A stretch of 64,000 bases of DNA from the NCBI GenBank assembly GCA_963932465.1, contig OZ010793.1, forward strand, positions 255,265,333 through 255,329,332, given 5' to 3'. The notes under the pieces were generated by a model. That model was not told the origin of the DNA. It saw only the letters and a program-made list of their open reading frames with translations, and made no database searches. This DNA is from Maratus speciosus. Taxonomy: Eukaryota; Arthropoda; Arachnida; Araneae; Salticidae. Both the position numbers and the translations under genes were made by a program. This document shows positions 35,532-46,146 of this stretch, in pieces (position 1 is the first letter of the stretch; each line of letters begins with the position of its first letter).

Positions 35532-35534
35532 TCA
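35526..35534 (-). promoter_or_regulatory. In-frame TGA in readthrough context (TGA CTA G)
   Basis: On the minus strand the codons read GCA TGA CTA GAC. TGA followed by CTAG is the motif shown in animal genes and some RNA viruses to allow efficient stop-codon readthrough. Reading on gives 20 more codons then the conserved RT N-terminus, so the frame is otherwise unbroken. It may be a functional readthrough site or a plain nonsense mutation. Confidence 0.45.
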
Positions 35535-38366
35535 TGCAGATATATTTGAAGATTCAGGATTATCAGAGTTCTCGTCATCAGATTCAGAATGTATAGGGAC
35601 TAAACCAGCATACGTATTTGAGCCACTGAAATCAAAAAGATTTGGATCATACTTAATACCATTTACATTACAATACCTTTCAACTTCTGCAGGTGATCTT
35701 AATCTATTAGTTTTACCTTCCTCAAAATAATAAATATCTGTTCTGTCCCTGGAAGATCGCACTACGGGTTTACGTAACCACCTAACTTCTCGCTTGGAGG
35801 AAATAGGGGTCTTAACGTCTTCAGCTTCGGAATCAGACTCGGAATCCGCAACCCCCTCCCCATTAACCCGGGAATCCGGTGGTATGCCGGGAGGATTCAA
35901 GGGTCCCCAAGAATCTACTCCTCCAGCATCTTCACCCTGATTATCACCGGAGTCAATGGAGAAAGGATCACAAGATCCCGGGCCCATCACGAATCCACTG
36001 CCTCCAGGAACATCCTCAGGAATCTCTCTAAATGTAACACTAATAGTTTCAACAATTTGATCATCTTCAGGTATCCAAATCCGGTAACCCTTGGTATTAA
36101 AAGCATAACCCACAAGATAGCCCTTTTTTGCCTTTGGATCTAACTTTGAATTACGTTTCTGGTGAGGAATTCCCACGTAAGCAGTTGTCCCAAAAGGTTT
36201 AAGATGCCTCACAGATGGTTTTCGGCCCCCATACAATTCAAAAGGAGTCTTCGTTAAAGACTTAGGACAGACCCGGTTCCAGGTATAACAAAAATATTTT
36301 AAGGCCTCTGGCCAAAACCTGGGATTCAATTTACTTTCAGCCAAAATAGTACGGACTCCATTGACAGCTGTCTGCATAAACCTCTCAATGACCCCATTCT
36401 GTTGGGGAGAAAATGGATTTGTCAACTCGTGATGTATTCCCTTTTCATCAAAATATATTTCAAAATTATCATTGACGAACTCACCCCCGTTATCAGACTT
36501 AAAATTCTTTACTTTTCTACCCAAGAAATTTTCTGCACGAGTAATATGAGATTTGACAATATCAAAAACATCCGATTTTAATCTCATTGGGTATACTGAA
36601 ACTCTACGGGAGTAGTCGTCCATAATTGAAAGAAAATACATTTCCCCATTTCTCCCAACAGTTCTACAAGGTCCCCAAACATCCGCAAATAAAAGTTCTA
36701 AGGGATGTTCAGAACGAATGCTGCCAATGGGTTTAAATGAAGGTCTTATAAACTTATTCAACTTACAGACTTCACAATGAAAATCGTTATCTTTCAGATC
36801 AACCAATCCCCGGACCCCATTTTCTTTACACGTATGAATCAAAACAGAGGGACTAATATGCCCACATCGGCGGTGCCATAATTGCATTTTACTCATACGT
36901 TTAGCATTACCCGCAGAATTAGATTCAAAAGATACATTTTTCAAAGGTTTAGGAGCCCTAGGGAAAAGCTGATAAAACCCATTTTTCAAAAATGCATTGA
37001 ATAAAATGTCTCCCCTCATGATGTCAATTACGCCTCCACCACCCAGAAATGTTAAGCCTCTCTTATCCAACTGAGGGCCAGAGATTAGATTACGTCTTAG
37101 TTGGCTCGAGTACATCACCTCCGTAAAGGTGAACACTCTCTGTCCAAAGCGTAATTTTACCTCTCCCTTACCCTCAATCGGAAAAGATATATCCTTAACA
37201 GCCACATTCATTTGTTCATCTGAAACATTACAAAATTTAACAAATAAATTACGATTAGAACAGAAATGATGTGAAGCACCTGAATCAAAGATCCAGGTGT
37301 CAACATCCGATGCATTACATAAACTGGCTTGAGATACAACATAAGTTGACTTACGTGAGTTGTCAGGAAAGTCCTCTATATCTGCTCCATGCTTTCTGGG
37401 CTGTTGTCTGGATACATGATTCTTTCCAAAATTACGGGATCTTCTGTAAGGCCTGGGCGATGGAGATCTAGGATACTGTCTGGAATCACGAGAAAAACTC
37501 CGGCCAGCAGTGGAATCAGTCGATGAGTCACGATAATCACGTCGGTGAGATCCTCTACCTCTGGGCACAGTCGGAGAAAAATCAGAAGAACTCCTGGATT
37601 TTGGTGAAGATTCTGCATAAGTTGGATAGCTCTGTCGATCAGGATTATAACGAGAGTTCAGATACTTGCGACACTTGCTTCGAACGTGACCAGAAACCCC
37701 ACAATGCCAACATTTCTTATAAAAACGAGGTTTCTTCTTGCATTTTACACTATTAGCTGATGGCACGTACTTAGAACTATCTTGATCACGAACAGTCAAT
37801 CTGGTCTCTTCAGACACTAATTCTAAAACTATCTTTTCAAACTTAAACTCGTCTTCGGACCACCTCAAGATACTCTGCACAATACCATCATATTTCCGTG
37901 GTAAATACCGTATTAATTGAAAACTTAAATAAATCTCGTTAAACTCTTTATCTTGTTCTTTAATTATACTCATAAGCCTCCTCAATCTAGTTGCAAAGAT
38001 ACTTATCGACTCGCTTTCCTTCTTTCTGCATTCTATCAATTCACTAAATGACTTCATCAAGAATGACCTAGAGTCGGGATGGAAATGTAACCTAATTTTG
38101 TTCCAAGCTTGAACAGCATTTGTACATTCAGCAATTACACGCTTAAATTCTCCCTCAATATTCAAAATTATTGCCGAAAGAGCTTGCCTTGACCGCTGTT
38201 TAAAAACGCTTGCATCTGATTCAGTTACTGAACTACTCGGGACCAGCTCCTCTTTACCGGATTCTATAATGTCCCATAGTCCTTTGTCAATTAGGACATA
38301 TTTCATGTCAATACTCCATCCAGCATAATTCGTGGAGTTCAGCTTTTCTATTGTGTTGCCGGCCAT
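35532..38366 (-). CDS. Copia 1 gag-protease-integrase polyprotein
   Basis: 944 codons. The gag domain (residues 1-215) starts MAGNTIEKLNSTNYAGW; a CCHC zinc knuckle CWHCGVSGHVRSKC lies at about 219-232; an Arg/Ser-rich linker at about 240-330; the protease active site DSGAS at about 361; the integrase HHCC zinc motif (WHRRCGH...CEVCKL) at about 498-534; and the integrase D,D,E core (FADVWGP, KSDNGGEF, IERF) at about 560-662. The frame ends at TGA, directly after an acidic Ser-rich spacer, about 20 codons before the RT domain. The start follows the ATG nearest to the leader. Confidence 0.92.
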   Translation of the reverse strand: MAGNTIEKLNSTNYAGWSIDMKYVLIDKGLWDIIESGKEELVPSSSVTESDASVFKQRSRQALSAIILNIEGEFKRVIAECTNAVQAWNKIRLHFHPDSRSFLMKSFSELIECRKKESESISIFATRLRRLMSIIKEQDKEFNEIYLSFQLIRYLPRKYDGIVQSILRWSEDEFKFEKIVLELVSEETRLTVRDQDSSKYVPSANSVKCKKKPRFYKKCWHCGVSGHVRSKCRKYLNSRYNPDRQSYPTYAESSPKSRSSSDFSPTVPRGRGSHRRDYRDSSTDSTAGRSFSRDSRQYPRSPSPRPYRRSRNFGKNHVSRQQPRKHGADIEDFPDNSRKSTYVVSQASLCNASDVDTWIFDSGASHHFCSNRNLFVKFCNVSDEQMNVAVKDISFPIEGKGEVKLRFGQRVFTFTEVMYSSQLRRNLISGPQLDKRGLTFLGGGGVIDIMRGDILFNAFLKNGFYQLFPRAPKPLKNVSFESNSAGNAKRMSKMQLWHRRCGHISPSVLIHTCKENGVRGLVDLKDNDFHCEVCKLNKFIRPSFKPIGSIRSEHPLELLFADVWGPCRTVGRNGEMYFLSIMDDYSRRVSVYPMRLKSDVFDIVKSHITRAENFLGRKVKNFKSDNGGEFVNDNFEIYFDEKGIHHELTNPFSPQQNGVIERFMQTAVNGVRTILAESKLNPRFWPEALKYFCYTWNRVCPKSLTKTPFELYGGRKPSVRHLKPFGTTAYVGIPHQKRNSKLDPKAKKGYLVGYAFNTKGYRIWIPEDDQIVETISVTFREIPEDVPGGSGFVMGPGSCDPFSIDSGDNQGEDAGGVDSWGPLNPPGIPPDSRVNGEGVADSESDSEAEDVKTPISSKREVRWLRKPVVRSSRDRTDIYYFEEGKTNRLRSPAEVERYCNVNGIKYDPNLFDFSGSNTYAGLVPIHSESDDENSDNPESSNISA

Positions 38367-38653
38367 TTTTTTTTTTCATCAACAAAAAAAATAAATAAAT
38401 GAAGATGAATGATAAAACCAGAATTTAAAAATATAAAACTTCCTTCATAATCTTCTTCAAAAAAAATTTTTCCTTTTTTTTTTTTTTCAGACACGTACTA
38501 AATCTTCGCCCCCCCCCCTCTTTTTAATCATGCTGCGTCATTCTTTTTAACTTAAATATTTCTCATAGACCTCTATAAAGGGTAAAGGGCCAACTGAAGA
38601 TCATCAAATTCAATCCTCTCCATTGATCCATATCCTCAAATCTGGACTTATCT

Positions 38654-38663
38654 GCCCATAACC
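38654..38663 (-). promoter_or_regulatory. Copia 1 primer binding site (tRNA-iMet half type)
   Basis: GGTTATGGGC on the minus strand, five bases inside the 5' LTR. It is complementary to the anticodon arm of initiator tRNA-Met, the internal priming site known for Drosophila copia. The match is only ten bases, versus fourteen or more in Copia 2. The leader between it and the ATG (38367-38653) is non-coding. Confidence 0.6.
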
Positions 38664-38668
38664 TAAAC

Positions 38669-39714
38669 TGTTAGGGATTAGCACTAATACCAATTCCCCA
38701 ACATCTTACACTTGTAACACTGATTAAAAATTATGTTGATAAAGCAGAGTTCAACAGTGGAAGTAGATCAGAGGATGGATTTCTAAAAATATGTAAATGA
38801 GAAAAATTATGAAGTACGTTGAATGAAGAAATGTTAAAAAGTGGATGAAGTAAATTGACAGATGAGATAAAGCTCCAGGCTTAAACTTCTTTTATTAAGA
38901 TCCAAAGTTCACAGTAAAATATCTTGATAAAAACAGTCTTTAAAAATAAACCAAATATTGATGAATAAACCATGAATCACTTTAAATCAAAACAGCCATT
39001 TTTAAACACTTTAACTTAGAAGCCATGAAGAACAGAAAAGCTTAAATATCGTAACTTTAAAAGATGATTTTAAAAACAGAACGAAAAATAAAAATAAGCC
39101 GCATGATTTTTAAATGTTTACCACAAGATCAAATACAGCATCCCGAGAACGCTTAAAGCAATTCTCGTATCGAGAACATTGGTAGATAAAACAAGTAAGT
39201 AACATTTCCTTCCAACTAACCCCTTTAAATACAGCAGCTGGAACGGCACGTGTCGACACGCCCACTCTCCAGAATGATCTACGAGATGGTGATTTGCCGG
39301 TGACGAACTACGTCAACTAATTCATTCATAAATCCGTTCCCGCCATCTGTCGGGAGAAAAGTACACCACGTCATACGCTCTCGTAAATTCTACCATGTCG
39401 CGTGAAAAACGTAAACATCTGCAGTTGTAAAAATAAAGATACGGCGTTATCAATGAACTGTAACTAAAGAAACATAAAGCTGAATAAATAACTAAAGGAT
39501 TAAAAGAATGAACGCAAGATAAAAGGTGAGTTTAATTTCAGAATACTTTTAAATACAGAATACTTTATACTTATACTATTTAAATGAAATGATCTTAATA
39601 AAAATAAAAATTATAAATAAAGAACTGTAAATTATACTACCAGGGTTAATGTACTATTGAAAATAATTAGAGGCATTGAGAACTGGGAAATAAGCTTGTT
39701 AACACTTCTTAACA
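38669..39714 (-). repeat. Copia 1 5' LTR
   Basis: 1046 bases, apparently identical to 31271-32316. The 3' flank GGAAC at 39715 completes the target duplication. Confidence 0.92.
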
Positions 39715-39854
39715 GGAACAGCTGTGCCAATTGCGCCAAATCGATAATGCTGCGCATTTCTGCGCCAAAACTATCATTTTTCAACAAAATTGCGCCCAGC
39801 TGCACCAAATCGATCATTTTCCACTCGAATTTCACCAAAATATTGAGATAAACA

Positions 39855-40651
39855 TGCGAATTCGGTCAAAAAAAAAGCGTAAAACACGCGATGTTTCCCA
39901 AATGATCACGGAAAAAAACGTGAATTTTAACAAAGGAACTCTAATTTCGCCAAAAAACGAACAGAACGCGGTCAAAAGAGTGCGAAAAAACATGATTTCG
40001 TTTAAAGATCGCGAATAAAACGCAGATTTCGTCAGGAGATCGCGAAAACACGCAAACTTTATCGAAAGATTGCGAAAAACACGCGAATTTTGCCTAAAGA
40101 CCGCGAAAAACACGTGGATTCCGTCAAAAGATCGCGGAAAAACGTGATTTCGTTTAATGATCGCGAATAAAATGCAAATTTCGTCAGAAGATCGCAAAAA
40201 CACGCAAATTTAGTCGAAAGATCGCGAAAAACAAGTGAATTCCGTCAAAAGGTCGCGAAAAAACGCGAATTTCTCAAAGGATCATGAGAAAAACGTTAAT
40301 TTTGTCAAAGAATCGCTAATTTCGTCCAAAAACGAACAAAACACGGTCAAAAGATCGTGAAACAATGCTAATTTATTTCAAAGATAGTGAAAAAACCGCA
40401 AATTTCGACAAAAGATCGCGAAAAACACGAGATTTTTGTCAAAAGATCGCGAATTTCGTCAAAGGATCGTGAAAAAATCTTTATTTATGTCAAAGGAGCG
40501 CTAACATTGTCAAAACACGGTCAAAAGATCGTGAACGCTGCTTTCGTTAAAATATCTCGGAAAAAAAAACAGCAAATTTCATCAAAAAATTGCAAAAAAC
40601 ACGTGAAATTCGTAAAAAGATCGCTAAAAACACGCGAATTTTGTCAAAAGA
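39855..40651 (+). repeat. 31-bp minisatellite array (left part of family B copy c)
   Basis: Units like TTTCGTCAAAAGATCGCGAA with CpG/TpG/CpA variants and a recurrent longer block containing AAAACGAACAAAAC (39952, 40328). The last 129 bases (40523-40651) are repeated after Copia 2 at 46786-46914. Confidence 0.85.
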
Positions 40652-40668
40652 CGGTGTTGACCTCTCGG
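40523..40668. repeat. Left copy of 129-bp duplication plus 17-bp filler beside Copia 2
   Basis: 40523-40651 matches 46786-46914 with one visible mismatch (GCTAAA/ACTAAA). The following 17 bases, CGGTGTTGACCTCTCGG, sit between the duplication and the LTR and contain a copy of the LTR tip TGTTGACC. An integrase-made duplication would be only 4-6 bases. Confidence 0.75.
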
Positions 40669-41295
40669 TGTTGACCAATTAAAACATTGGCCAAACAGAG
40701 TTGCTGTGGTTAGTGTGGAAGACTTAAGACACCAGTTCTAAAACAAATTCATTTTATTTGAAGCAAGATAGATGATATGATTATTTACAATATAACAGCT
40801 GTACTTCGCCGTCAAATCATAATATAAAATAAACTAATATCTAATGATTCTACATTATGACAAGTTATACATACGTACAATAATTCACGAAGCTACTAAT
40901 CCAAAATCAGTCCAGACCTTTATACACCCGGTAACAGCAATTGTTTTGCATAAAAATTGTTGCCAATCGATAGATACAAACTTACTCAGAATACATCCGA
41001 AACTCCGATCATACGAACGCAACTTAAACGCCATTGGCTGCAAACTATGACGTCACAAGTCAGCCGTTCACGGCGAAAGATGAGATACCGAAATCACTGT
41101 TACTGACAGTTACTCAGTAACGGCACTTGCCTCAAAAGCTAATACGCATGAATGAAAATGCCGGTCGTTTCGGATGTAAACAAGAACAAGAGAGGGTGAA
41201 AAATAAACGTGCATCAATAGGAAGTAAATACTTTAAAGCTTTATCATTCAAGTTAAACTTCACTGAATGTTTAAATAAACAATTGATGCATAACA
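40669..41295 (-). repeat. Copia 2 3' LTR
   Basis: 627 bases; contains the 4 extra bases (near 40770) that distinguish it from the 5' LTR. Confidence 0.9.
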
Positions 41296-41544
41296 ATCGG
41301 CCTCCTTTTTCACCATCTCTTGAGCTTTACAAAAATATGGAAAAGGTACAAAAAATTACAAATACATGAAAAATTCAAAAAGTTCAAAAATGTAAAACTT
41401 CAAAAAGTTTAACAACACAAAGGTTACACTTTAAATTCAAAAACAACAATCTGATCAATGTCAGGTCATATAAGACTTTATTGGCAAGGTATTGACCAGA
41501 GTGAAGAACATTGTAGTGAAAAACTATAACCCCCCAATAAAACT
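41296..41544 (-). other. Copia 2 3' untranslated region and polypurine tract
   Basis: 249 bases between the stop codon and the LTR; a purine-rich tract GAAAAAGGAGG (minus) lies at about 41301-41311 next to the 3' LTR. Confidence 0.7.
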
Positions 41545-44500
41545 TTAAATATCAAAAATACTTTTACAAAATTTCAATAACTGCTCTTTAATCTGTGGCT
41601 TTGTGAAGCTGTCTGCAAGATTAAATTTACTAGCAATATATCTAAGTTTAAATACTTTATCAAAAACTAGATTTCTAAGAAAAAGATACTTTATATGAAT
41701 ATGTTTGGTTTTCTGATTTTCAAAAGGAGAATTAGAAAAGGCTATTGCAGCTTGGTTATCACAGAACAGAGTACAATCCCTCAAGTTCAAGTTAAGCATC
41801 TCATTTAGCAAAACATTTTTGACCCAAATTAATTCTTTTGCAGCTTCAGTTAAACTGACATATTCGGCTTCCATGGTAGAAAGACTTATACATTTTTGTT
41901 TAAAAGTCTTCCATGATATGGGCGTTTCATCCAGAAACAAAATATACCCACCCATAGAAACACGATCGTCTCTGTTTGCTGCAAAATCTGAATCTGAATA
42001 ACATGAAAGATTTAATTGACTGACTCTGGATAACTCAAGTTTATATTCTTTAGTATATTTTAGATAACCTAACAATTTTAGTAAACTATTCCAGTGAGTA
42101 ATTCCAGGATTTGATTGAAATTGGGATAATAAATTAACTGCATACATTATATCAGGTCTAGTTCTCCCAGCTATAAAAGACAAACATCCTATAAGATTTC
42201 TGTATGGAAACCTAGACATAATTTCTATTTCTTCCTTAGTGGAAGGTGAATCTTGCTTTGACAAAACCAAAACATTGGGAATAGGTACAGAGCTTACAGG
42301 AAATTTAAATTCTGCAAACATTTCACAAACTTTCTCAATATACGAGGTTTGGTGAATGTACAGGTGATTTCCTATCTCTTCAAACTCTATGCCCAATAGC
42401 TTTCTGGTTGTCCCCATAATTTTTAAATTAAAATGTTTTTGCAGCAAATTTAACCCATAATCCAAATCATCTTGAGTTTTACCAAAAAGAACCATATCGT
42501 CAACATAAAGTAAAAGAATCAATCTGGACTGAAACATGTATACACAATTACACCAATCGAGTTTATGAAAATCTAATCTGGATAAAACATCATCCACTTC
42601 AAAGAACCACTGTCTGCCAGATTGATGCAGACCATAAATGGCCTTATTCAACTTACAAACTTTATTTCTTTCTTTAATAAAACCCTCAGGTTGGTGCATG
42701 TATATAGTCTCATCCAGATTAGCATAAAGATAAGCGTTGTTGACATCTACCTGGACATTAACCCATTTTAACAGACATGAAAATATGGCAAAGAATAATC
42801 TAACTAGTGAAAAACTTATGACTGGACTGAAAACTTCCTCATAATTTTCTCCTTTAACTTGGTTGAAACCTTTTACTACCAATCTAGCCTTATACCTAAC
42901 TATTTCATTTTTCTCGTTCCTTTTTAAGGTATACACCCAACGGTTACCAAGAATCTTAGCATCTTTTGGTGGTATCACAAGATCCCATACATTACGCTCA
43001 TGCATAACATTTAACTCTTGGTTCATTGCGTCCCTCCAATTTGATGCTTCAGGTGTTTTAATGGCTTGATTGTAGGTTTGAGGAATTTTAATTTCAGTTA
43101 AGTTGGCCTCACCTATATTTAAAAGATTAGTTACATTACCAGATTCTTTATTTTTACTGCTAAAATCAAACAAGTTTTTATCACATTCTATTTTATTTGT
43201 TTTACAATAATCTATTAATTCATTAAAAGATCTAATTCTAGTATTTGTTCCTTCTATGCCATAATAAATGTCCGTTTTATCCCTTCCTGTTTTACGTGTT
43301 ACTGCCTTACGGGTCCATGGAATAGATCTACAAGGTTTTAAACTAAACCGCTCTGAACTCTGGTCTTGATCTGACACACTAACTCTTTCAATGTCATTCC
43401 CCAATTGAGGTGTATTCTCAGGTTCATCAAAAATATCTCCATCTTCTGGAAAGTCAAAAAGTGAAAAATTAAATTTTTGTTCTTTTAGTTTTGAAACGAT
43501 ATCTACCTCCTTTTTAGTTTCATCAAACTTAACGTTAATAGTTTCAACAACTTTATTTTCCTCTATTAACCAAATTCGGTAGCCTTTTGTTGTATGAGCA
43601 TACCCACACATGATCCCTAGTTTAGCTCGCATATCAAGCTTCCTTCTGACCTGCCTGGGCACTCCAACATATGCTACACAACCAAACTTTTTAAAGTGAG
43701 AAACCGAGGGTTTTCTGCCTGAATACATCTCAAAAGGGGTCTGTTTATTTTGTTTGTGACAAACCCTATTCCAGGTATATGAAAAACAATGTAAGGCTTC
43801 AGCCCAAAATTTTTGACACAAGCCACTAGCATTGAGGAGAGTTTTTATACCATCAAGAGCAGTTAAATTGAAACGCTCCGCAATGCCATTCATTTCTGGG
43901 CTATATGGATTCGTTTTCTCGTGACCAATTCCCTGCTTTTCTAAAAAATTCTCAAAATCTTTGTTACAAAACTCCATGCCACCATCAGTTCTGATAGAAA
44001 TTATTTTCTTATTTAAGTACCTTTCGGCCCTACTCTGGAATTTCAAAAACGTCTGAAATACATCAGACTTATTCCTGATGGTGTACACAGTAACAAAACG
44101 AGAAAAATAATCAATGATGGTAAAAAAATATCTACTCCCCCCATGCGATGTCACCTGTAAAGGCCCGCACAAATCCATGTGTAAGAGCTCCAGAGCAGCT
44201 TTAGACCTTACTTTATTTATTGCCCTAAATGATGTTCTTTTAGATTTTGCAAGTTTACAGGAGATGCAATCTTCGGCCAACTTTGACAGCTTTGGAAGTC
44301 CTTTAACACTTTCATTTTTACATGTGTTAATTAAGTATTCATTATTTACATGGCAAAATCTTTCGTGCCATAATTCATTCAAATTAATTTTTTCAGAATG
44401 ATTAGCTGAAATGTCAGCCGAGTTGCTTTCTCCTTTACACATGGAATTATAATGAGAAGGTTTTAAAAAATACAAATCATTTTTTCTAACTGCATAAAAT

Positions 44501-45924
44501 AACCAATTCCATTCTTTGTCATATACTACAAGTTTACTTTTACTACCTACAAAATTTGCTCCTAACTTTTCAAGCTTACTGCCAGACAAGAGATTCCTTC
44601 GTAAATTTGGATTATATAAAACATTTTTTAAAATAATCTGATTAAAACTGCCATCTTTACATTTTACAAAAAAATTTACAGTACCCTTTCCCTGAACAGG
44701 ACTTTCTTTTTCTCCAACAGCAAGTGACATCTGCATATTTGAAACAGGTTCAAAATCCAAAAACAAATTTTTGTTATTGCAAAAATGAGCCGTAGCAGCT
44801 GTGTCAAAGACCCAGCTACCACTTTGGCCAAAGTCAGATGAATTAGCTTCATATGGAGAAATTTCAATTAAACTAGCCTCTTGTTCAGAGAAAGTACATT
44901 TTACATTATTACATTTTACTTTATCACAATTTACTTTACTACATTTTACATTACTACATTTTAATTCAATATTACTAGTTTCTAAAAATTTACTTTTAAA
45001 TTGAGAATTTCTAGAATGAAAGCCTTTAGGTTGATAATTTTTAGATTGACCTTTAAGTTTACAATTAGCAATTAAGTGACCATAAGATTTACAACAATAA
45101 CAAGGACCTATTAATTTACTTTGCTTAACATTCTTATTTTTAGAAAATTTACTTTGATTTACATAATTGTCAGATTTATAAGAAGATTTACCTGTTTTAC
45201 ATTCAGCTATTTCACCAGAAAAAGCAACATTATCTGCAAGGTCTCTCTTTGCTAATTTCAGGCGGTTCTCCTCTAGCAGTAATTCAGATTCAATCTTGTC
45301 TGGAACAAATTCGGTATCTGGCCAACGATAAATCGCTTGTACTGTTGATTGGAACTCCTCTGGTAAACTCCGGATCATCTGATACCCCAAATACAGAGGC
45401 TGTAATGTATGTCCAACTTCCCGAAGGCGTTCAGCAGCTTGCTTCACTCGGCAGAGGAAAAGGCCAAGATTCTCACTGGGATTATATCGGACACTACAAA
45501 ACTCATCCAGCAGATGTATCACTCGGGCTCTTGTAGTTGGTTCAAAATGATCTTTTAAAATTCTCCAGGCAGCAGCTCCACTAGTTGTACCAGCGATTAA
45601 AGGCTTAAACTCAGGCGATAAGGTCTGATAGATTATTGTATACGACCTAGCTTTTCTTAAATTCATCTCGCTTCTTTCCCTCCAAGTCAACTGGTCTGTT
45701 ACAGGAACTGTTTTATCATCTTTCCCTGCTTTCGGTTCCGACGATTCCCCTGTTTCTTTCACCTCATTCTCTGGATCAGGATTCTCAATGTAGTTCCATG
45801 CTCCAAAATGCATTAACAGGACTTTCACTTCTATTTTCCATGTTTCCCAATTCGTGGAGGTCAAAAGAGCAATGTTAGATAATTCCATCTTTAACACGGC
45901 CTCCGTCGAAGCAATTGTAAACAC
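41545..45924 (-). CDS. Copia 2 gag-pol polyprotein (protease, integrase, RT, RNase H)
   Basis: One 1459-codon frame. Gag (1-270, with WETWKIEVKVLL near 26-37); CCHC zinc knuckle CYCCKSYGHLIANC at about 275-288; a Cys repeat KCSNVKCSKVNCDKVKC at about 323-340; protease site DTAAT at about 374; integrase HHCC (WHERFCH...CISCK) at about 520-553 and D,D,E core (HMDLCGP, RTDGGMEF, IAERF) at about 582-684; reverse transcriptase with YVDD at about 1139; RNase H (SDSDFAANRDDR, STMEAEY, CDNQAA, LADSFTKP) at about 1270-1440. The first ATG gives MFTIAS; the second Met (13) begins MELSNIALLTST and is equally plausible. The acid residue of the protease is kept but the usual G of D[ST]GA is A. Confidence 0.95.
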   Translation of the reverse strand: MFTIASTEAVLKMELSNIALLTSTNWETWKIEVKVLLMHFGAWNYIENPDPENEVKETGESSEPKAGKDDKTVPVTDQLTWRERSEMNLRKARSYTIIYQTLSPEFKPLIAGTTSGAAAWRILKDHFEPTTRARVIHLLDEFCSVRYNPSENLGLFLCRVKQAAERLREVGHTLQPLYLGYQMIRSLPEEFQSTVQAIYRWPDTEFVPDKIESELLLEENRLKLAKRDLADNVAFSGEIAECKTGKSSYKSDNYVNQSKFSKNKNVKQSKLIGPCYCCKSYGHLIANCKLKGQSKNYQPKGFHSRNSQFKSKFLETSNIELKCSNVKCSKVNCDKVKCNNVKCTFSEQEASLIEISPYEANSSDFGQSGSWVFDTAATAHFCNNKNLFLDFEPVSNMQMSLAVGEKESPVQGKGTVNFFVKCKDGSFNQIILKNVLYNPNLRRNLLSGSKLEKLGANFVGSKSKLVVYDKEWNWLFYAVRKNDLYFLKPSHYNSMCKGESNSADISANHSEKINLNELWHERFCHVNNEYLINTCKNESVKGLPKLSKLAEDCISCKLAKSKRTSFRAINKVRSKAALELLHMDLCGPLQVTSHGGSRYFFTIIDYFSRFVTVYTIRNKSDVFQTFLKFQSRAERYLNKKIISIRTDGGMEFCNKDFENFLEKQGIGHEKTNPYSPEMNGIAERFNLTALDGIKTLLNASGLCQKFWAEALHCFSYTWNRVCHKQNKQTPFEMYSGRKPSVSHFKKFGCVAYVGVPRQVRRKLDMRAKLGIMCGYAHTTKGYRIWLIEENKVVETINVKFDETKKEVDIVSKLKEQKFNFSLFDFPEDGDIFDEPENTPQLGNDIERVSVSDQDQSSERFSLKPCRSIPWTRKAVTRKTGRDKTDIYYGIEGTNTRIRSFNELIDYCKTNKIECDKNLFDFSSKNKESGNVTNLLNIGEANLTEIKIPQTYNQAIKTPEASNWRDAMNQELNVMHERNVWDLVIPPKDAKILGNRWVYTLKRNEKNEIVRYKARLVVKGFNQVKGENYEEVFSPVISFSLVRLFFAIFSCLLKWVNVQVDVNNAYLYANLDETIYMHQPEGFIKERNKVCKLNKAIYGLHQSGRQWFFEVDDVLSRLDFHKLDWCNCVYMFQSRLILLLYVDDMVLFGKTQDDLDYGLNLLQKHFNLKIMGTTRKLLGIEFEEIGNHLYIHQTSYIEKVCEMFAEFKFPVSSVPIPNVLVLSKQDSPSTKEEIEIMSRFPYRNLIGCLSFIAGRTRPDIMYAVNLLSQFQSNPGITHWNSLLKLLGYLKYTKEYKLELSRVSQLNLSCYSDSDFAANRDDRVSMGGYILFLDETPISWKTFKQKCISLSTMEAEYVSLTEAAKELIWVKNVLLNEMLNLNLRDCTLFCDNQAAIAFSNSPFENQKTKHIHIKYLFLRNLVFDKVFKLRYIASKFNLADSFTKPQIKEQLLKFCKSIFDI

Positions 45925-46146
45925 ACTTCAACAATGTTGGTAAGGTTCACAAAAAAACATCCGAAGAATTGACGAAAAACATTACGAAAGTCCATGGGAG
46001 ACGTCAAAAAAATTCATAACAAACGTCGCAAAAAAACGTCATTCAGAAACATCTGAACTCCAGCAAAGAGGTACATCTTTTAAGAAACAGGAAAAGTTCA
46101 TCAGCGCTTAGCAGAAAAAAAAACATTATCTTCACTTCCACAGGGC
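45925..46146 (-). other. Copia 2 leader
   Basis: Non-coding leader between the primer site and the first ATG, about 220 bases; nothing further seen. Confidence 0.6.

Larger units (their letters stand above)
31271..39714 (-). mobile_element. Copia 1, full-length LTR retrotransposon
   Basis: 8444 bases on the minus strand, with direct LTRs of 1046 bases each (31271-32316 and 38669-39714) that appear identical by eye. They begin and end TGTTA..TAACA. The 5-bp duplication GGAAC lies at 31266-31270 and 39715-39719. Identical LTRs mean a very recent insertion. The reading frame carries one in-frame stop (35532-35534). A long segment of about 1.6 kb separates the end of the coding region from the 3' LTR. 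Confidence 0.92.

Noticed and set aside
33954..38366. Reassigned TGA (non-standard genetic code) to explain the Copia 1 stop
   Set aside because: The intersectin exons and the Copia 2 frame end or read normally with the standard code, and no other in-frame TGA is used as sense.
34192..45536. Plus-strand frames inside the Copia elements
   Set aside because: Antisense shadows of the gag-pol frames.
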